Shown in pieces: positions 44,943 to 54,242 of a stretch of 64,000 nucleotides of DNA. The position numbers were made by a program, and so were the translations under genes. The notes beneath the pieces were generated by a model. It saw nothing but the letters and a program-made list of their open reading frames with translations, did not search any database and had not been told where the DNA came from. The stretch covers positions 62,001 through 126,000 of the forward strand of contig UCMT01000007.1 in the NCBI GenBank assembly GCA_900473795.1. The letters are read 5' to 3'. Position 1 is the first letter of the stretch; the number at the start of each line of letters is the position of its first letter. The DNA is from Hyphomicrobiales bacterium. Lineage in GTDB: Bacteria; Pseudomonadota; Alphaproteobacteria; Rhizobiales; Rhizobiaceae.

Positions 44943-44971
44943 TCCGCTCCCCGTCGGGGGGCGGAACTCTT
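44943..44971 (+). terminator. Likely terminator after nicX
   Basis: TCCGC-T-CCCC / GGGG-G-GCGGA is a very GC-rich stem with a short loop, followed by ACTCTTTT. It lies 80 bp after nicX. Confidence 0.55.
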
Positions 44972-45006
44972 TTCGACAAACTCTGCTTTCGCCCCTATTC
45001 TGTCGC

Positions 45007-45024
45007 ACCCCGCAGCTGCGGGGT
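45007..45024. other. 18-bp perfect palindrome before nicR
   Basis: ACCCCGCAGCTGCGGGGT is a perfect palindrome about 40 bp upstream of the nicR start. It could form a cruciform or RNA hairpin in the leader, or be a protein-binding site. It differs from the GTATAC-type operators at nicA/nicC. Confidence 0.5.
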
Positions 45025-45062
45025 CGCGGCGTACAGGGTTCGTTTTAAGGATATGCCTGGCA

Positions 45063-45524
45063 ATGACAGACGACGACAAAAGGGATGTACCGCCGGGCAG
45101 CTACACCTTCACCCAGCAGGTCGGCCATCTCATGCGCAAGGCCTATCAGAAGCATCTGGCCATCTTCCAGGAAAATGCCAGCGATCCCCATCTGACGTCG
45201 GTGCAGTTCGTCACGCTTTGCGCGCTGCGCGACAATGGACCGAGTTCGCAGGCCGAGTTGGTCAAATCGACGGCGGTGGATCAGGCAACGATCAGGGGCA
45301 TCATCGATCGCCTGAAAGCGCGCGGCCTGATCGATATTTCCAAGGACAAGGAGGACGGCCGAAAGGTGATCATGTCATTGCTACCGGCAGGGCAAGCCGT
45401 GCTGGATGATATGTATCCCAAGGCGCACCTGATCACGGAGCTGACCATGAAAAAGCTCAATCCGGCAGAACGTGTCGCATTGCTCTACCTGTTGCGCAAA
45501 GTCTCCGAGGATGACGACGTTTGA
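45063..45524 (+). CDS. nicR: MarR-family repressor of nicotinate catabolism
   Basis: A 153-residue MarR regulator. N-terminal helix TQQVGHLMRKAYQKHLAIFQ, the winged helix region VKSTAVDQATIRGIIDRLKA (about 77-96) and wing KEDGRKVIMSL are visible. Its place downstream of nicX matches the nicXR arrangement of P. putida, where NicR represses the late nic genes and 6-hydroxynicotinate relieves repression. The two AAGYGTATACGCTT palindromes between nicA and nicC are its likely operators. The start is the ATG at 45063; AAGGA lies about 10 bases upstream. Confidence 0.9.
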   Translation: MTDDDKRDVPPGSYTFTQQVGHLMRKAYQKHLAIFQENASDPHLTSVQFVTLCALRDNGPSSQAELVKSTAVDQATIRGIIDRLKARGLIDISKDKEDGRKVIMSLLPAGQAVLDDMYPKAHLITELTMKKLNPAERVALLYLLRKVSEDDDV

Positions 45525-45677
45525 CGGGGCTAAACGGAAAATAGGAATTTGGCGCAAAGATAAAGAGGTCCAGCCACCGGCGGCGCCAAGGAGCCAATGC
45601 CGCTCGTCAATGGCTTATCATCGCTGCCATTGGGAAGCGCCGTAACCGCCGAAATCCCAGTTCCAGGAGGTCTGAAA

Positions 45678-45746
45678 ATGGGAGCAGCTCAGTTTTTGGG
45701 AACTGCGTCGGAAAACAAACTCGTTGGATCTTTGGTGAACTCGTGA
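45678..45746 (+). CDS. Very short ORF with strong ribosome site, leader or remnant
   Basis: Twenty-two codons (MGAAQFLGTASENKLVGSLV plus NS) follow AGGAGG at ideal spacing. The stop lies 35 bp before the likely xdhC start. It might be a leader peptide of the cofactor-maturation genes or the start of a destroyed gene. No homologue is recognised. Confidence 0.25.
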   Translation: MGAAQFLGTASENKLVGSLVNS

Positions 45747-45781
45747 AACAGGGATCTTGGAATCTCGATGGAGACGCTGGC

Positions 45782-46111
45782 ATGGCAGATACATCTTTCC
45801 GGTATGATCCGTTGACGACGGCGCAGGAATGGAAAGTCGCTGGCCGCCAAGTTGCGATCGCGACCGTCATCGAGACGTGGGGATCGGCCCCTTGCGCGCC
45901 TGGCAGCCATCTCGTGATCGACCGTGACGCAAATTTCGAAGGTTCGGTCTCGGGAGGATGTGTCGAAAGCGAGGTAATCAGCCAGGCGGCGGATGTCATT
46001 GACAGTGGTACAGCAAAGATCCTTGAATTTGGAGTTTCCGACGAACGTGCATGGAGTGTTGGACTTTCCTGCGGTGGACGTATCCGTATCTATATTGAAA
46101 GCCTGGTTTAA
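45782..46111 (+). CDS. XdhC/CoxI-family protein, N-terminal part
   Basis: A 109-residue protein with the XdhC/CoxI N-terminal signature: VAIATVIETWGSAPCAPGSHL (about 24-44) and the SVSGGCVESEV cysteine motif, then FGVSDERAWSVGLSCGGRI. XdhC-type factors bind molybdenum cofactor, guide its sulfuration and insert it into molybdenum hydroxylases. Here the N-terminal unit is a separate gene whose stop shares one base with the start of the C-terminal unit. The start at 45782 (MADTSF) is preferred; a GTG at 45743 is possible. The obvious client is NicAB. Confidence 0.82.
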   Translation: MADTSFRYDPLTTAQEWKVAGRQVAIATVIETWGSAPCAPGSHLVIDRDANFEGSVSGGCVESEVISQAADVIDSGTAKILEFGVSDERAWSVGLSCGGRIRIYIESLV

Positions 46112-46803
46112 TGAAACTGGACGATCTAAGGCGGCTGAACACGGCGCGTCAGCAGCGCCAGACAGTGTTGCGAATTACCGATCTGCATGGGGGCCACGAC
46201 AGCATCGTAGTGGAGGGTGAAGCGTGCGACCCTCTACTTGCTGTGCCGGTGTCGGCCGCATTCCGTTCGGGCAAGTCGGGATCCTCAGAAATTGCAGGCC
46301 GAACATATCTTATCGATGTTCAGGTGCCGCCGCCGCAAATCGTCGTGATCGGCGCCGTGAACGTAGGTCAGGTGTTGGCGCAAATGGCACAACTTGCCGG
46401 TTTCGCCGTTCGCGTCATTGATCCGCGGATGGCCTTCGCCACTCCGCAGCGTTTCCCAAACATAGAGCTCTACTCGGACTGGCCAGACGAGGTGTTCGCA
46501 ACACGCCCGCTAGATGCCTATACGGCGCTCGTCGCTCTGTCTCATGACCCGAAGATCGACGACTTTCCCATTGCCGAGGCTCTACGAGCCGGCTGTTTCT
46601 ACGTCGGCGCACTCGGGGGCCGCAAGTCGCATTCGTTGCGTTTGCAGCGCCTCGCAGAGAAAGGGTTCAGCGCCGCCGATCTCGAGAGGATTCGTGGTCC
46701 AATCGGCCTTGATATCGGGGCGATCGGTCCGGCAGAAATCGCGATAGCAATCCTGGCGGAAATCATTCAGTCTTTGAGACGCCGTAGCATTGCCGCCATA
46801 TAA
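46111..46803 (+). CDS. XdhC/CoxI-family protein, Rossmann C-terminal part
   Basis: A 230-residue protein carrying the XdhC Rossmann domain: PQIVVIGAVNVGQVLAQMAQ (about 75-94; the usual G-x-G-x-x-G reads GAVNVG), VALSHDPKIDD, FYVGALGGRKSH and GLDIGAIGPAEIAIAILAEI. It completes the split CoxI module with the gene before it and would act in the cytoplasm in maturing the molybdenum centre of NicAB. The N-terminal 70 residues resemble the linker part of XdhC proteins. No other molybdenum hydroxylase is encoded in the window. Confidence 0.85.
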   Translation: MKLDDLRRLNTARQQRQTVLRITDLHGGHDSIVVEGEACDPLLAVPVSAAFRSGKSGSSEIAGRTYLIDVQVPPPQIVVIGAVNVGQVLAQMAQLAGFAVRVIDPRMAFATPQRFPNIELYSDWPDEVFATRPLDAYTALVALSHDPKIDDFPIAEALRAGCFYVGALGGRKSHSLRLQRLAEKGFSAADLERIRGPIGLDIGAIGPAEIAIAILAEIIQSLRRRSIAAI

Positions 46804-46940
46804 TGAGGCTGGGCGACCCGTTTGCCTTGAGCATGCGATAGGTGCACGGCACGGGAGGGACCGCGCGAGCTTGCGGGCTAGCGTTTAAGGACCATCTAGT
46901 AGATCGTCTTGACGGTATCCGGGATTGAGCAGGAGTTCCC

Positions 46941-47603
46941 TTGAAGGCAAGCGGGCCACCACCTTTACATGGCGCTATACGTAAAGCGGAGAGCGATGCT
47001 GTAATCGCCCTGATCCTCCTTGCTGCAGGCCAGGCAAGCCGAATGGGCGCTGGCGGTCCGCACAAGTTGCTTGCCGAGTTCGACGGCGTCCCGCTCGTCC
47101 GGAGGTCGGCCATGGTAGCACTTGGTACACGAGCATCGTCGGTTACTATAGTCACCGGCCACCGCCATCAAGAAATCCTCGCCGCATTGGAAGGGCTCGA
47201 CCTCCAATATGTCTACAACCCAGATTATGCTTCTGGGATGGCGGGATCGCTCGTCACCGGCTTTAAAACGGATCAAGCACAACGCGCCGACGGTGTTCTC
47301 GTTATGAACGCCGATATGCCGAGGATAACCTCAGGCGATCTCGATGCACTGATCAAAGCTTTTTGGGATGCAAAGTGTGATGCTGTAGTTCGTGCCGCAG
47401 CGCACGGTCGAGGGGGGAATCCTGCGGTGCTTCCCCGCTCTCTCTACCGCAGTGTGTTGCGGCTCCAAGGTGATGTGGGGGCACGGCATCTGATCGAGAC
47501 AGCAGGAACTCCCGTCATCGATGTTCCTATAGACGAACGTTCACTCTTGGACGTCGATACACCGGAGGCAATTCTGGCGGCGGGCGGGGTTCTTAGGGTA
47601 TAA
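46941..47603 (+). CDS. MobA-like NTP transferase (molybdenum cofactor cytidylyltransferase type)
   Basis: A 220-residue nucleotidyltransferase of the MobA/MocA group. The nucleotide-binding loop is LILLAAGQASRMG (about residues 24-36) followed by a Lys (HKLL). GVLVMNADMPRITSGDL is the metal-binding region, and RGGNPAVLPRSLY is typical of MocA. It probably makes molybdopterin cytosine dinucleotide for NicB. A TTG start at 46941 has AGGAG 5 bases upstream; no better start is apparent. It lies 137 bp after the XdhC pair, on the same strand. Confidence 0.85.
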   Translation: MKASGPPPLHGAIRKAESDAVIALILLAAGQASRMGAGGPHKLLAEFDGVPLVRRSAMVALGTRASSVTIVTGHRHQEILAALEGLDLQYVYNPDYASGMAGSLVTGFKTDQAQRADGVLVMNADMPRITSGDLDALIKAFWDAKCDAVVRAAAHGRGGNPAVLPRSLYRSVLRLQGDVGARHLIETAGTPVIDVPIDERSLLDVDTPEAILAAGGVLRV

Positions 47604-47951
47604 CTAGAAATGCAAAATTCCTGAAGATAACTTAGCGAAGGTCCGTAGCTTTTTGAACCTTGCTGATGCAGGAAGACATCCGAACTGTCATCGTCAGGCA
47701 AAATGGAATCGTAGCCTTTGGTGAACCATTCACTTTGCCAGTGGAGCATGCACAATATTCCTCCGAGAATCCATACTCTCCGCAATTTGGCCGTTACCGC
47801 AACAAAGGTCCAATAGATTGGTCCACCTCCAACGATAAAGCGGCCTGCCACCCAGCGCCGCACTGATGATGGACACTGGTTTGAGTGAGCGCCTTGATAA
47901 GATCCGAACCATCGACAACCCTCCAATTCACGGGGCGAGAAACTCCGCCTT
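47604..47951. other. About 350 bp without a recognisable gene
   Basis: Frames on both strands overlap here but show no domain. The stretch holds the second copy of a 25-bp dispersed repeat and separates the nic/molybdenum cofactor genes from a convergent MFS gene. Confidence 0.4.
47886..47910 (+). repeat. 25-bp dispersed repeat, copy 2
   Basis: Begins TGAGCGCCTTGATA and ends GATCCGAACC; 22 of 25 bases match the copy at 23098-23122, same orientation. The two copies bracket the whole GH3-importer-nic-maturation cluster. Confidence 0.5.
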
Positions 47952-49211
47952 TCACGCCGACACTGTTTCCTGCCTCCGGCGCAGCTTGGGCCACGCGATC
48001 AGCCAGCTCACCAAAGCAAGGTTGACGCAGTTCCAAAGGAAGCCATGCAGAAAGGCCAGGCGGTAAGAACTGGTGGCATCGTAAATGTAGCCAGCTGCTA
48101 GGCCCCCACAAGCCATGCCAAGGACGGTCGCCATCAACACCAGACTGATCCGGATGCCTGCCTCGCGTGCCGGCAGGTACTTCCGGATGATCACCGCGTA
48201 CATCGGAACGATACCACCCTGAAATAGCCCGAACAGTCCTGAGATCACATAGAGCGACGACTTGTCGTTGAAAAACAGATATAGCAGCAGCGCTAAGGCC
48301 TGCATTGAGGAACCGAGGATCAACATCGGCCCGGCGCCGGTGCGGTCGGCGAGCGCACCGGATGCCAAGCGGCTGACCACGCCCAGTCCAAGCATCAAGG
48401 CGATGATCTGCGTGCCCACGGCCACACCGTAGCCGAGGTCCCCACAATAGGCGACGAGATGGACCTGCGGCATTGACATTGCCATGCAGCATGCGAAGCC
48501 GGCGACGACGAGAACGACCTGCAGCACATTCGGGCTCAGACCCAGTTCGTTGCGTGCTGCTTCGGTTGCCGCCTCAGCTTGGACATAGGTTGCGGTCCTT
48601 AGGCGCCGCGTCAACAGCAGACCGATTGGCACCATCACCAGAGGGACGAACACACCGATTCCGACATGGATGGAACGCCAGCCATGGGTCGCCAGGAAAT
48701 GCTCGATAACCAGTGGCCAGACCGCGCCGGAAAGATAGCTGCCCGATGCCGCAAAGGTGACCGCGAGCGCCCGGTATTTGCCAAACCAAAGGGAGAGATC
48801 GGATATCAGCGGCGAGAAGCCGGCAGCCGATCCAAGGCCAATGACTAATGAGCAGGCGGCGAACTGCCAGATATTGGTGGTAAGGGCGGCCATAACGTAG
48901 CCAATGCAAAGCAAGAGCCCCCCGATCAGCACGGGCACAACGATGCCAACGCGATCGGCCAGGCGCCCCATCACCACTCCGCCAAAGGCAAAGCCAAGCA
49001 TGGTGCAGGTATAGGGCAGAGAGGCACCGCCACGCACCGTGTCGAATTCGATCTGCAGGGTTGGCAGCAGCACCACGACCGACCAGTTGCCGACGCAGGC
49101 AACGGTGCCGAGAATGAGCGTGAGTACCAGCCTCCACCAGGCATATCCAGAGTCGATCTCGCCCGAATGAGAACCACCTGTCGCAGTCATCTTCTTTTCA
49201 AACGTGGCCAC
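47952..49211 (-). CDS. MFS transporter, monocarboxylate/oxalate-formate antiporter-like
   Basis: A 419-residue inner-membrane protein with twelve helices. The first (YAWWRLVLTLILGTVACVGNW) and the motif GRLADRVGIVVPVLIGGLLL in loop 2-3 fit the OFA/MCT branch of MFS. A GTG start at 49211 has AAGGAG 8 bases upstream. It is encoded next to, but opposite to, the nic genes. A role in uptake of nicotinate or a pathway acid is possible (P. putida NicT is an MFS protein) but not shown. Confidence 0.82.
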   Translation of the reverse strand: MATFEKKMTATGGSHSGEIDSGYAWWRLVLTLILGTVACVGNWSVVVLLPTLQIEFDTVRGGASLPYTCTMLGFAFGGVVMGRLADRVGIVVPVLIGGLLLCIGYVMAALTTNIWQFAACSLVIGLGSAAGFSPLISDLSLWFGKYRALAVTFAASGSYLSGAVWPLVIEHFLATHGWRSIHVGIGVFVPLVMVPIGLLLTRRLRTATYVQAEAATEAARNELGLSPNVLQVVLVVAGFACCMAMSMPQVHLVAYCGDLGYGVAVGTQIIALMLGLGVVSRLASGALADRTGAGPMLILGSSMQALALLLYLFFNDKSSLYVISGLFGLFQGGIVPMYAVIIRKYLPAREAGIRISLVLMATVLGMACGGLAAGYIYDATSSYRLAFLHGFLWNCVNLALVSWLIAWPKLRRRQETVSA

Positions 49212-49538
49212 GTCGAGGACTCCTTAAGGTCTTGATTATGAGCCGAACGCGCGTTCGAACCGCCGCCGGTACATCCGTTGTGTATAGCGAACTTCGGTGC
49301 TTTGGATACCTATGTGGCCGACACGGGCTCAACCATCGCCGTCGCGGCAAGTGCGGATCGGACCTACATTTGTGCAGATGGCATCTTTTCCACCGCGAGA
49401 CTTTGCATGCCCATCCCTCGGCCGCCGGCTCGACATCTCTTGATGGGAACAAAAGAAAGCATTGAGGAAAATGCGGACATTACGTTGAACGTGATTGATA
49501 TCGTGTCAGCGCCTGTGATCGGCACTGCGTCCAACAGG
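49212..49538. other. About 330 bp, no recognised gene
   Basis: Contains the promoter of the MFS gene and the 3' flank of the DMT gene. A plus-strand frame from 49278 lacks domains and runs antisense into the DMT gene. Nothing else is seen. Confidence 0.4.
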
Positions 49539-50507
49539 TCACTCGTGCGCAAGCAATGCCCTTCCAGATGCAAATTGGCGATCATAGAAAATCCGCACAG
49601 ACAGAACGACACCGGCGATCAGCACAACCACCCCGGCGACTTCGATCGGGGTTGGCCAGCGAGCATGCACGACCAGTCCTCCGATCACGCCGAAGGCAGT
49701 TTCGGAGACGATCAGTTGTGCAGCCAGGGCAACCGGCAGGCTGCGTGAGGCAACATTCCACGCCCAGACGCCGCCTACAGTGGCCAGCACCGCGAGAGAT
49801 GCACCCCAGACATATAAGTTGCCGGCAGCGCTCCAGCCGAATCCCACTGCCGGAAGCCGGAAGAGGTCCATCGCGGCACCGATGGGATAGAAGGCCAACA
49901 TCAGGACGCCGCCGCCGACCAGTATCAGCGCCGACCACACACCGGAGGGCATTTCCGGTCGAGCGGCGAGTGCTGCCTGATTGGCAAGCGCGAACCAGAC
50001 CCAAAGTCCCACGGCAGCAAGCGCCAGCGGCACGCCAATCCACAACGATTGCACAGAGTTCAATCCTTCGGCCGTGAATGCCGTGCCATTGACGAGAACA
50101 AGGCCGACCAGCACCAGCGCCAGAGGCACCATGAGGGATCGCCATGGCAATGATGCCTGACGCTGATTGCCAATCACCATCAATACGATTGGTACCAGAC
50201 CGAGAAAAGCCGGCGCAATGACCGGGCCGGCATGGACGGCCGCTCCCGTCACCGTCAGGAAGTAGCCGACGTAGCCGACGAAGGCGAGCCAGATGGCTTG
50301 CAGGCAGTTCCGAAGCGTGAGGTGGCGCATGACACTCTTCTCGGAAAACAGAATATAAAGCCCGACGAGTGCCGAGACGACGTGACGGATGAGGGCAAAA
50401 TCAAAGGTGGAATAGTCACCGATGATGAAGGGCACGACGAAGTTGAGCGAAAAGGCAAAGGCCGCGAAGAGAGCGGCTGACACGCCAACATAGAAGAGTC
50501 TGTCCAT
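49539..50507 (-). CDS. DMT-superfamily (EamA-type) transporter
   Basis: A 322-residue inner-membrane protein with ten hydrophobic segments arranged as two EamA repeats (first repeat about 1-145, second about 155-305). It is a member of the drug/metabolite transporter superfamily, often exporters of amino acids or other metabolites. I prefer the ATG at 50507 because AAGGG lies 8-10 bases upstream; a GTG three codons earlier overlaps the ribosome site. It is transcribed in the same direction as the MFS gene downstream but with 327 bp between them. Substrate unknown. Confidence 0.85.
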   Translation of the reverse strand: MDRLFYVGVSAALFAAFAFSLNFVVPFIIGDYSTFDFALIRHVVSALVGLYILFSEKSVMRHLTLRNCLQAIWLAFVGYVGYFLTVTGAAVHAGPVIAPAFLGLVPIVLMVIGNQRQASLPWRSLMVPLALVLVGLVLVNGTAFTAEGLNSVQSLWIGVPLALAAVGLWVWFALANQAALAARPEMPSGVWSALILVGGGVLMLAFYPIGAAMDLFRLPAVGFGWSAAGNLYVWGASLAVLATVGGVWAWNVASRSLPVALAAQLIVSETAFGVIGGLVVHARWPTPIEVAGVVVLIAGVVLSVRIFYDRQFASGRALLAHE

Positions 50508-50516
50508 AATGTTCAC

Positions 50517-51283
50517 CCTTTTGAAGTTGCCTCACCGAGCCCTGATCTCCGCGACGCCGACAGTGCCGTTTGGCGATCGAGCGAAAATGCTTGATCGAAT
50601 GGGGAAAATTTACCGCCTGCGCGCTTTGGCCGGTACCCGGCGAAAACGAGAACCACCCTCTCGGCGCTCATCACCTGGACCGTGAACCGGTGCTGCATCG
50701 CCGGGGCCGCGATGCGTGCGCAACGCCTCGGAGCGGGCATCGCGGTGTCATCGGGATTCGATTCATACGGACGGCTGTGCCGCCTGTTCAGCAGAACCGA
50801 TTTCTCTTATCTCGACATCGAGGCGTCCAATCGGCGGGGTGTCATGGATCGGCTTGATGCAATGCGGTTCTGCTTGCGGTGGCTGACGCCGCGAGCTTGT
50901 CGGCGGGCAGTCGAAAGCTGAACGCGCCGTTGCCGAGCGTCAGTCGCAAGGTTGGTCACGCGCAGCGGCCAATCGCGAGAAGGTCGCCGCACGCTGCCAG
51001 ACGCGTCGGCCCGATGCCGGCGTCGGCGGGGGTGATTCCGAAAATGTGCCGCATTCTGCGCCGATTTTACACCGGAATTCCAGAATTCACCGCTCGCTGC
51101 GGGAAATCGAAGCCGGCCGTCGGGTAGGAAACGTTCTGAGCGATAACCCAGTCTCGCCGCTCTTGGAGATGCCGGGGCATTCGCTTTCACCGAAAACAGA
51201 CGGAAAACCCCAGCAACCGCAAGTGAATCGCAAGCGTGCCCAAAAAGGTCTCGACACACTTCATTTGCAACGGCAGCCCGCCG
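50517..51283. other. About 770 bp without a recognisable gene
   Basis: Several overlapping frames of 75-150 residues are rich in Arg, Ala and Ser and look like shadow frames in high-GC DNA. The stretch 51000-51190 on the minus strand has a composition reminiscent of decayed insertion-sequence DNA, but I could not name a family. Confidence 0.35.
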
Positions 51284-52630
51284 TCAGACCAGACCAGGCA
51301 CGACGAACACCAGCCAAGCAACGATCGGGCCGACGATCGCGATTAGGGCGCTGTAGATCAGCAACTGCCGTAGCACCTTCTCTCTCTTGTCATCGGGCGC
51401 ATTGGCGACCACAAGTGCACCATTGGTGGAAAATGGGCTGGTATCGACGATCGTCGTCGAGATAGCGATTGCTGCTACCACACCGATGGCGCTGATGTGT
51501 CCTTGCAAGAGAAACGGCACAGCGAGAGGGATAATCGCACCGAGCAGCGCGGTCGAGGATGCGAATGCCGAAACGATAGCACCCGTAAAGCAGAGCAGGA
51601 GCGCCACCAGGAGCGGCATGCCGAGGCTGGATATGCCGTTTGCTACATAGTCGACCGTACCGGCCTTTTCCATGACGCCGACATAGGTGATGATGCCGGC
51701 GATCAGCAGCACGGTCGACCAGCTGACCTTGTCGATTGCTGCCTTCTGGGTTTTTGGCGCCAGAAGGGCAAGGGCGACGGCAACTGTCATCGCGACGAGG
51801 CCAACGTTGAACTTGAACACCAGGGCGCCGATGCCGAGCGCCGTCAAACCGATCAAGGTGGTAATTCTCTCGTTGTTCAGGCGCAATGTTTTTGTGGTGT
51901 CAGCCGCGGTGCCGTAGGCATGCTCTCTGATGGGCTTGGCAGGCGTACCGCCATGGCCTCTGATCGACGCCGAAACGCCTTCGGGATGCAGTTCCGGCAA
52001 GGGGCCGGACGATGCGGGTTGCTGTTTCATCACACGTGCGCCACCGAAGACGAAGAACACCAGCACGGCGATCGCCAAGTTGAAGAAGAAACTGGACAGG
52101 AACAGCGAGGTTGGAGCGAAAGGCAGGCCGGCCTTCGCAACGATCTGGTTGGTGATGCCGCCATAGACGCTGATCGGCGAAAAGCCGCCTGCCTGCGCGC
52201 CATGGATCACCATCAGGCCCATCATGACCGGGTGAATGCGGTACTGTACGGCAAAGCTCAACGCCACAGGCGCGAGGATGGCGACCGCCGCCGGGCCAAG
52301 AGCACCAAAGCCGGTAATAACGGCGGCGACGAGGAACATCACCCAGGGAATCAAGCCGATCCGCCCCCGCACCAGACGGACGGAGCATTCGACGAGCCAG
52401 TCAATCGTGCCGTTGATCTGCGCAATAGCGAAGAGGTAGGTGACGGCGACCAGCGTCAAGAACAGATCACTCGGAAAGCCGGCAAAAATGTCGCTGGTTT
52501 TCATCCCGAGGATCATGGAGCCGAGGACGAATGCCCCGGCAAACGCCAGCGCACCCATGTTGATTGGCTGGATCGTTGCGATGATGAACATAGCAACGAG
52601 CAGCCCTATGGACAGTAGTTCGATACCCAT
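51284..52630 (-). CDS. matC: Malonate/dicarboxylate carrier MatC
   Basis: A 448-residue inner-membrane carrier of the MatC-type dicarboxylate transporters (ion-transporter superfamily). The N-terminal MatC domain is recognisable (QPINMGALAFAGAFVLGSM, then VAVTYLFAIAQINGTIDWLV and GGFSPISVYGGITNQI). The start is set at 52630 after GGGAGGGG. It imports malonate in the mat operon of rhizobia and follows matB by 97 bp on the same strand. Confidence 0.88.
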   Translation of the reverse strand: MGIELLSIGLLVAMFIIATIQPINMGALAFAGAFVLGSMILGMKTSDIFAGFPSDLFLTLVAVTYLFAIAQINGTIDWLVECSVRLVRGRIGLIPWVMFLVAAVITGFGALGPAAVAILAPVALSFAVQYRIHPVMMGLMVIHGAQAGGFSPISVYGGITNQIVAKAGLPFAPTSLFLSSFFFNLAIAVLVFFVFGGARVMKQQPASSGPLPELHPEGVSASIRGHGGTPAKPIREHAYGTAADTTKTLRLNNERITTLIGLTALGIGALVFKFNVGLVAMTVAVALALLAPKTQKAAIDKVSWSTVLLIAGIITYVGVMEKAGTVDYVANGISSLGMPLLVALLLCFTGAIVSAFASSTALLGAIIPLAVPFLLQGHISAIGVVAAIAISTTIVDTSPFSTNGALVVANAPDDKREKVLRQLLIYSALIAIVGPIVAWLVFVVPGLV

Positions 52631-52727
52631 GATTCCCCTCCCTCCGACGCCTCCAGCGCCGTAGTTGTTGTTTCCATGATTGATTGCGGGACGCCGACGC
52701 ACCCTCCTCCCAGAGGGCGCGGTTGCC

Positions 52728-54242
52728 TTACGGCCTGGCGTATAGATCGGCGTATTGCTGACGCAGGATGTTTTTCTGAACCTTGCCCATGGTGTTGCGC
52801 GGCAGGTCCTCGGCGAAGATAATGCGCTTGGGTTGTTTGTAGCGCGCGAGACGGTCCTGAAGGGCGCTGACTATGGCCTTTTCATCGATGACGGCGCCGG
52901 GCTTGCGCACGACGATGGCCGTTACACCTTCTCCGAAATCGGGATGCGGCACGCCGATCACAGCGCTCTCGACCACACCCTCGATCTGGTCGATCTCGCC
53001 CTCGACCTCTTTCGGATAGATGTTGTATCCACCCGAAATCACCAGATCCTTTCCGCGACCGACGATGTGGACATAACCGTCCCGGTCGATCTTGCCGAGA
53101 TCGCCGCTGATGAAGAAGCCATCAGCGGTGAATTCCGCCGCGGTCTTTTCCGGCATGCGCCAATAGCCCTTGAAGACGTTCGGACCCTTGATCTCGATCA
53201 TGCCGGTTTCTTCAGCCGGAAGCACGAGGCCGGTCGCGGGCTCGGTTACACGCACCGTCACGCCCGGGAGCGGGAAGCCGACCGTTCCGGCAATCCGTTT
53301 CCCCTCATAGGGGTTCGAGGTGTTCATGTTGGTTTCCGTCATGCCGTAGCGCTCAAGAATCGCGTGACCGGTACGTGCCTGGAACTCGGTATGTGTTTCT
53401 GCAAGCAGCGGAGCCGAACCGGAAATGAAGAGGCGGATGCTGGCGACCGCCTCACGGTCAAGGCGCGCGCTTTGCAGGAGGCGCACGTAAAATGTAGGAA
53501 CACCCATCAGCATCGTTGCCTGCGGCATCAGGGAAACCACCTCGTCGGCGTCGAATTTCGACAGAAGGAACATGGAAGCGCCGGCAAGCAGTGTAACGTT
53601 CGTGGCGACGAACAGCCCATGCGTGTGGAAGATCGGCAAGGCATGAATCAGCCGATCGTCAGAGGTCACCCGCCAATAGTCGCGCAAGGTCAGGGCGTTC
53701 GAGAGCAGGTTCCCATGCGTGAGCATCGCCCCCTTGGAGCGTCCGGTGGTTCCGGACGTGTAGAGGATCGCAGCCAGATCATCTGCGGAGCGCGAAGCAT
53801 CGACAAAATCCATCGGCTCTTCGCGGGCAAGATCAAGCAACGAGCCGCTGCCATTGCCGTCCAGCGTTTCGACGATCGCACCGTAGGGCTTCGCGATTTT
53901 CTCCACGCCCCCTCGAGCAGCCGTCGCGACAACCAGCAAACGCGGCTCCGCATCGCCGATAAAGTAATCGAGCTCAGCCAGCGTATAGGCGGTGTTGAGC
54001 GGCAAGTAGACGGCGCCGCTTCGAAGACAGGCGAGATAGAGGATCAATGCCTCGGCACTTTTCTCGACTTGCACCGCAACCCGGTCGCCGGGGCGTATGC
54101 CGAGCGTGTCCATCGCGCTGGCAATGCGGCCCGAAAGTGCGAGTGCGTCATTGTATGTCCATGTGCGCTTGTTATCGATCCAGATGAACGGTGCGTCACC
54201 GGGCGCGGCGACCCTTATGGCGTCGAAAAGATGGTTGCTCAC
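52728..54242 (-). CDS. matB: Malonyl-CoA synthetase MatB
   Basis: A 504-residue acyl-adenylate-forming ligase that converts malonate, ATP and CoA to malonyl-CoA. P-loop YTSGTTGRSKGAMLTH (about 162-177), ERYGMTETNMNTSNPY (about 298-313, the motif of malonate-specific enzymes), GDLGKIDRDGY and a C-terminal lysine in RNTMGKVQKN. The start overlaps the matA stop by 4 bp. It is cytoplasmic. With MatA it channels malonate to acetyl-CoA. Confidence 0.95.
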   Translation of the reverse strand: MSNHLFDAIRVAAPGDAPFIWIDNKRTWTYNDALALSGRIASAMDTLGIRPGDRVAVQVEKSAEALILYLACLRSGAVYLPLNTAYTLAELDYFIGDAEPRLLVVATAARGGVEKIAKPYGAIVETLDGNGSGSLLDLAREEPMDFVDASRSADDLAAILYTSGTTGRSKGAMLTHGNLLSNALTLRDYWRVTSDDRLIHALPIFHTHGLFVATNVTLLAGASMFLLSKFDADEVVSLMPQATMLMGVPTFYVRLLQSARLDREAVASIRLFISGSAPLLAETHTEFQARTGHAILERYGMTETNMNTSNPYEGKRIAGTVGFPLPGVTVRVTEPATGLVLPAEETGMIEIKGPNVFKGYWRMPEKTAAEFTADGFFISGDLGKIDRDGYVHIVGRGKDLVISGGYNIYPKEVEGEIDQIEGVVESAVIGVPHPDFGEGVTAIVVRKPGAVIDEKAIVSALQDRLARYKQPKRIIFAEDLPRNTMGKVQKNILRQQYADLYARP

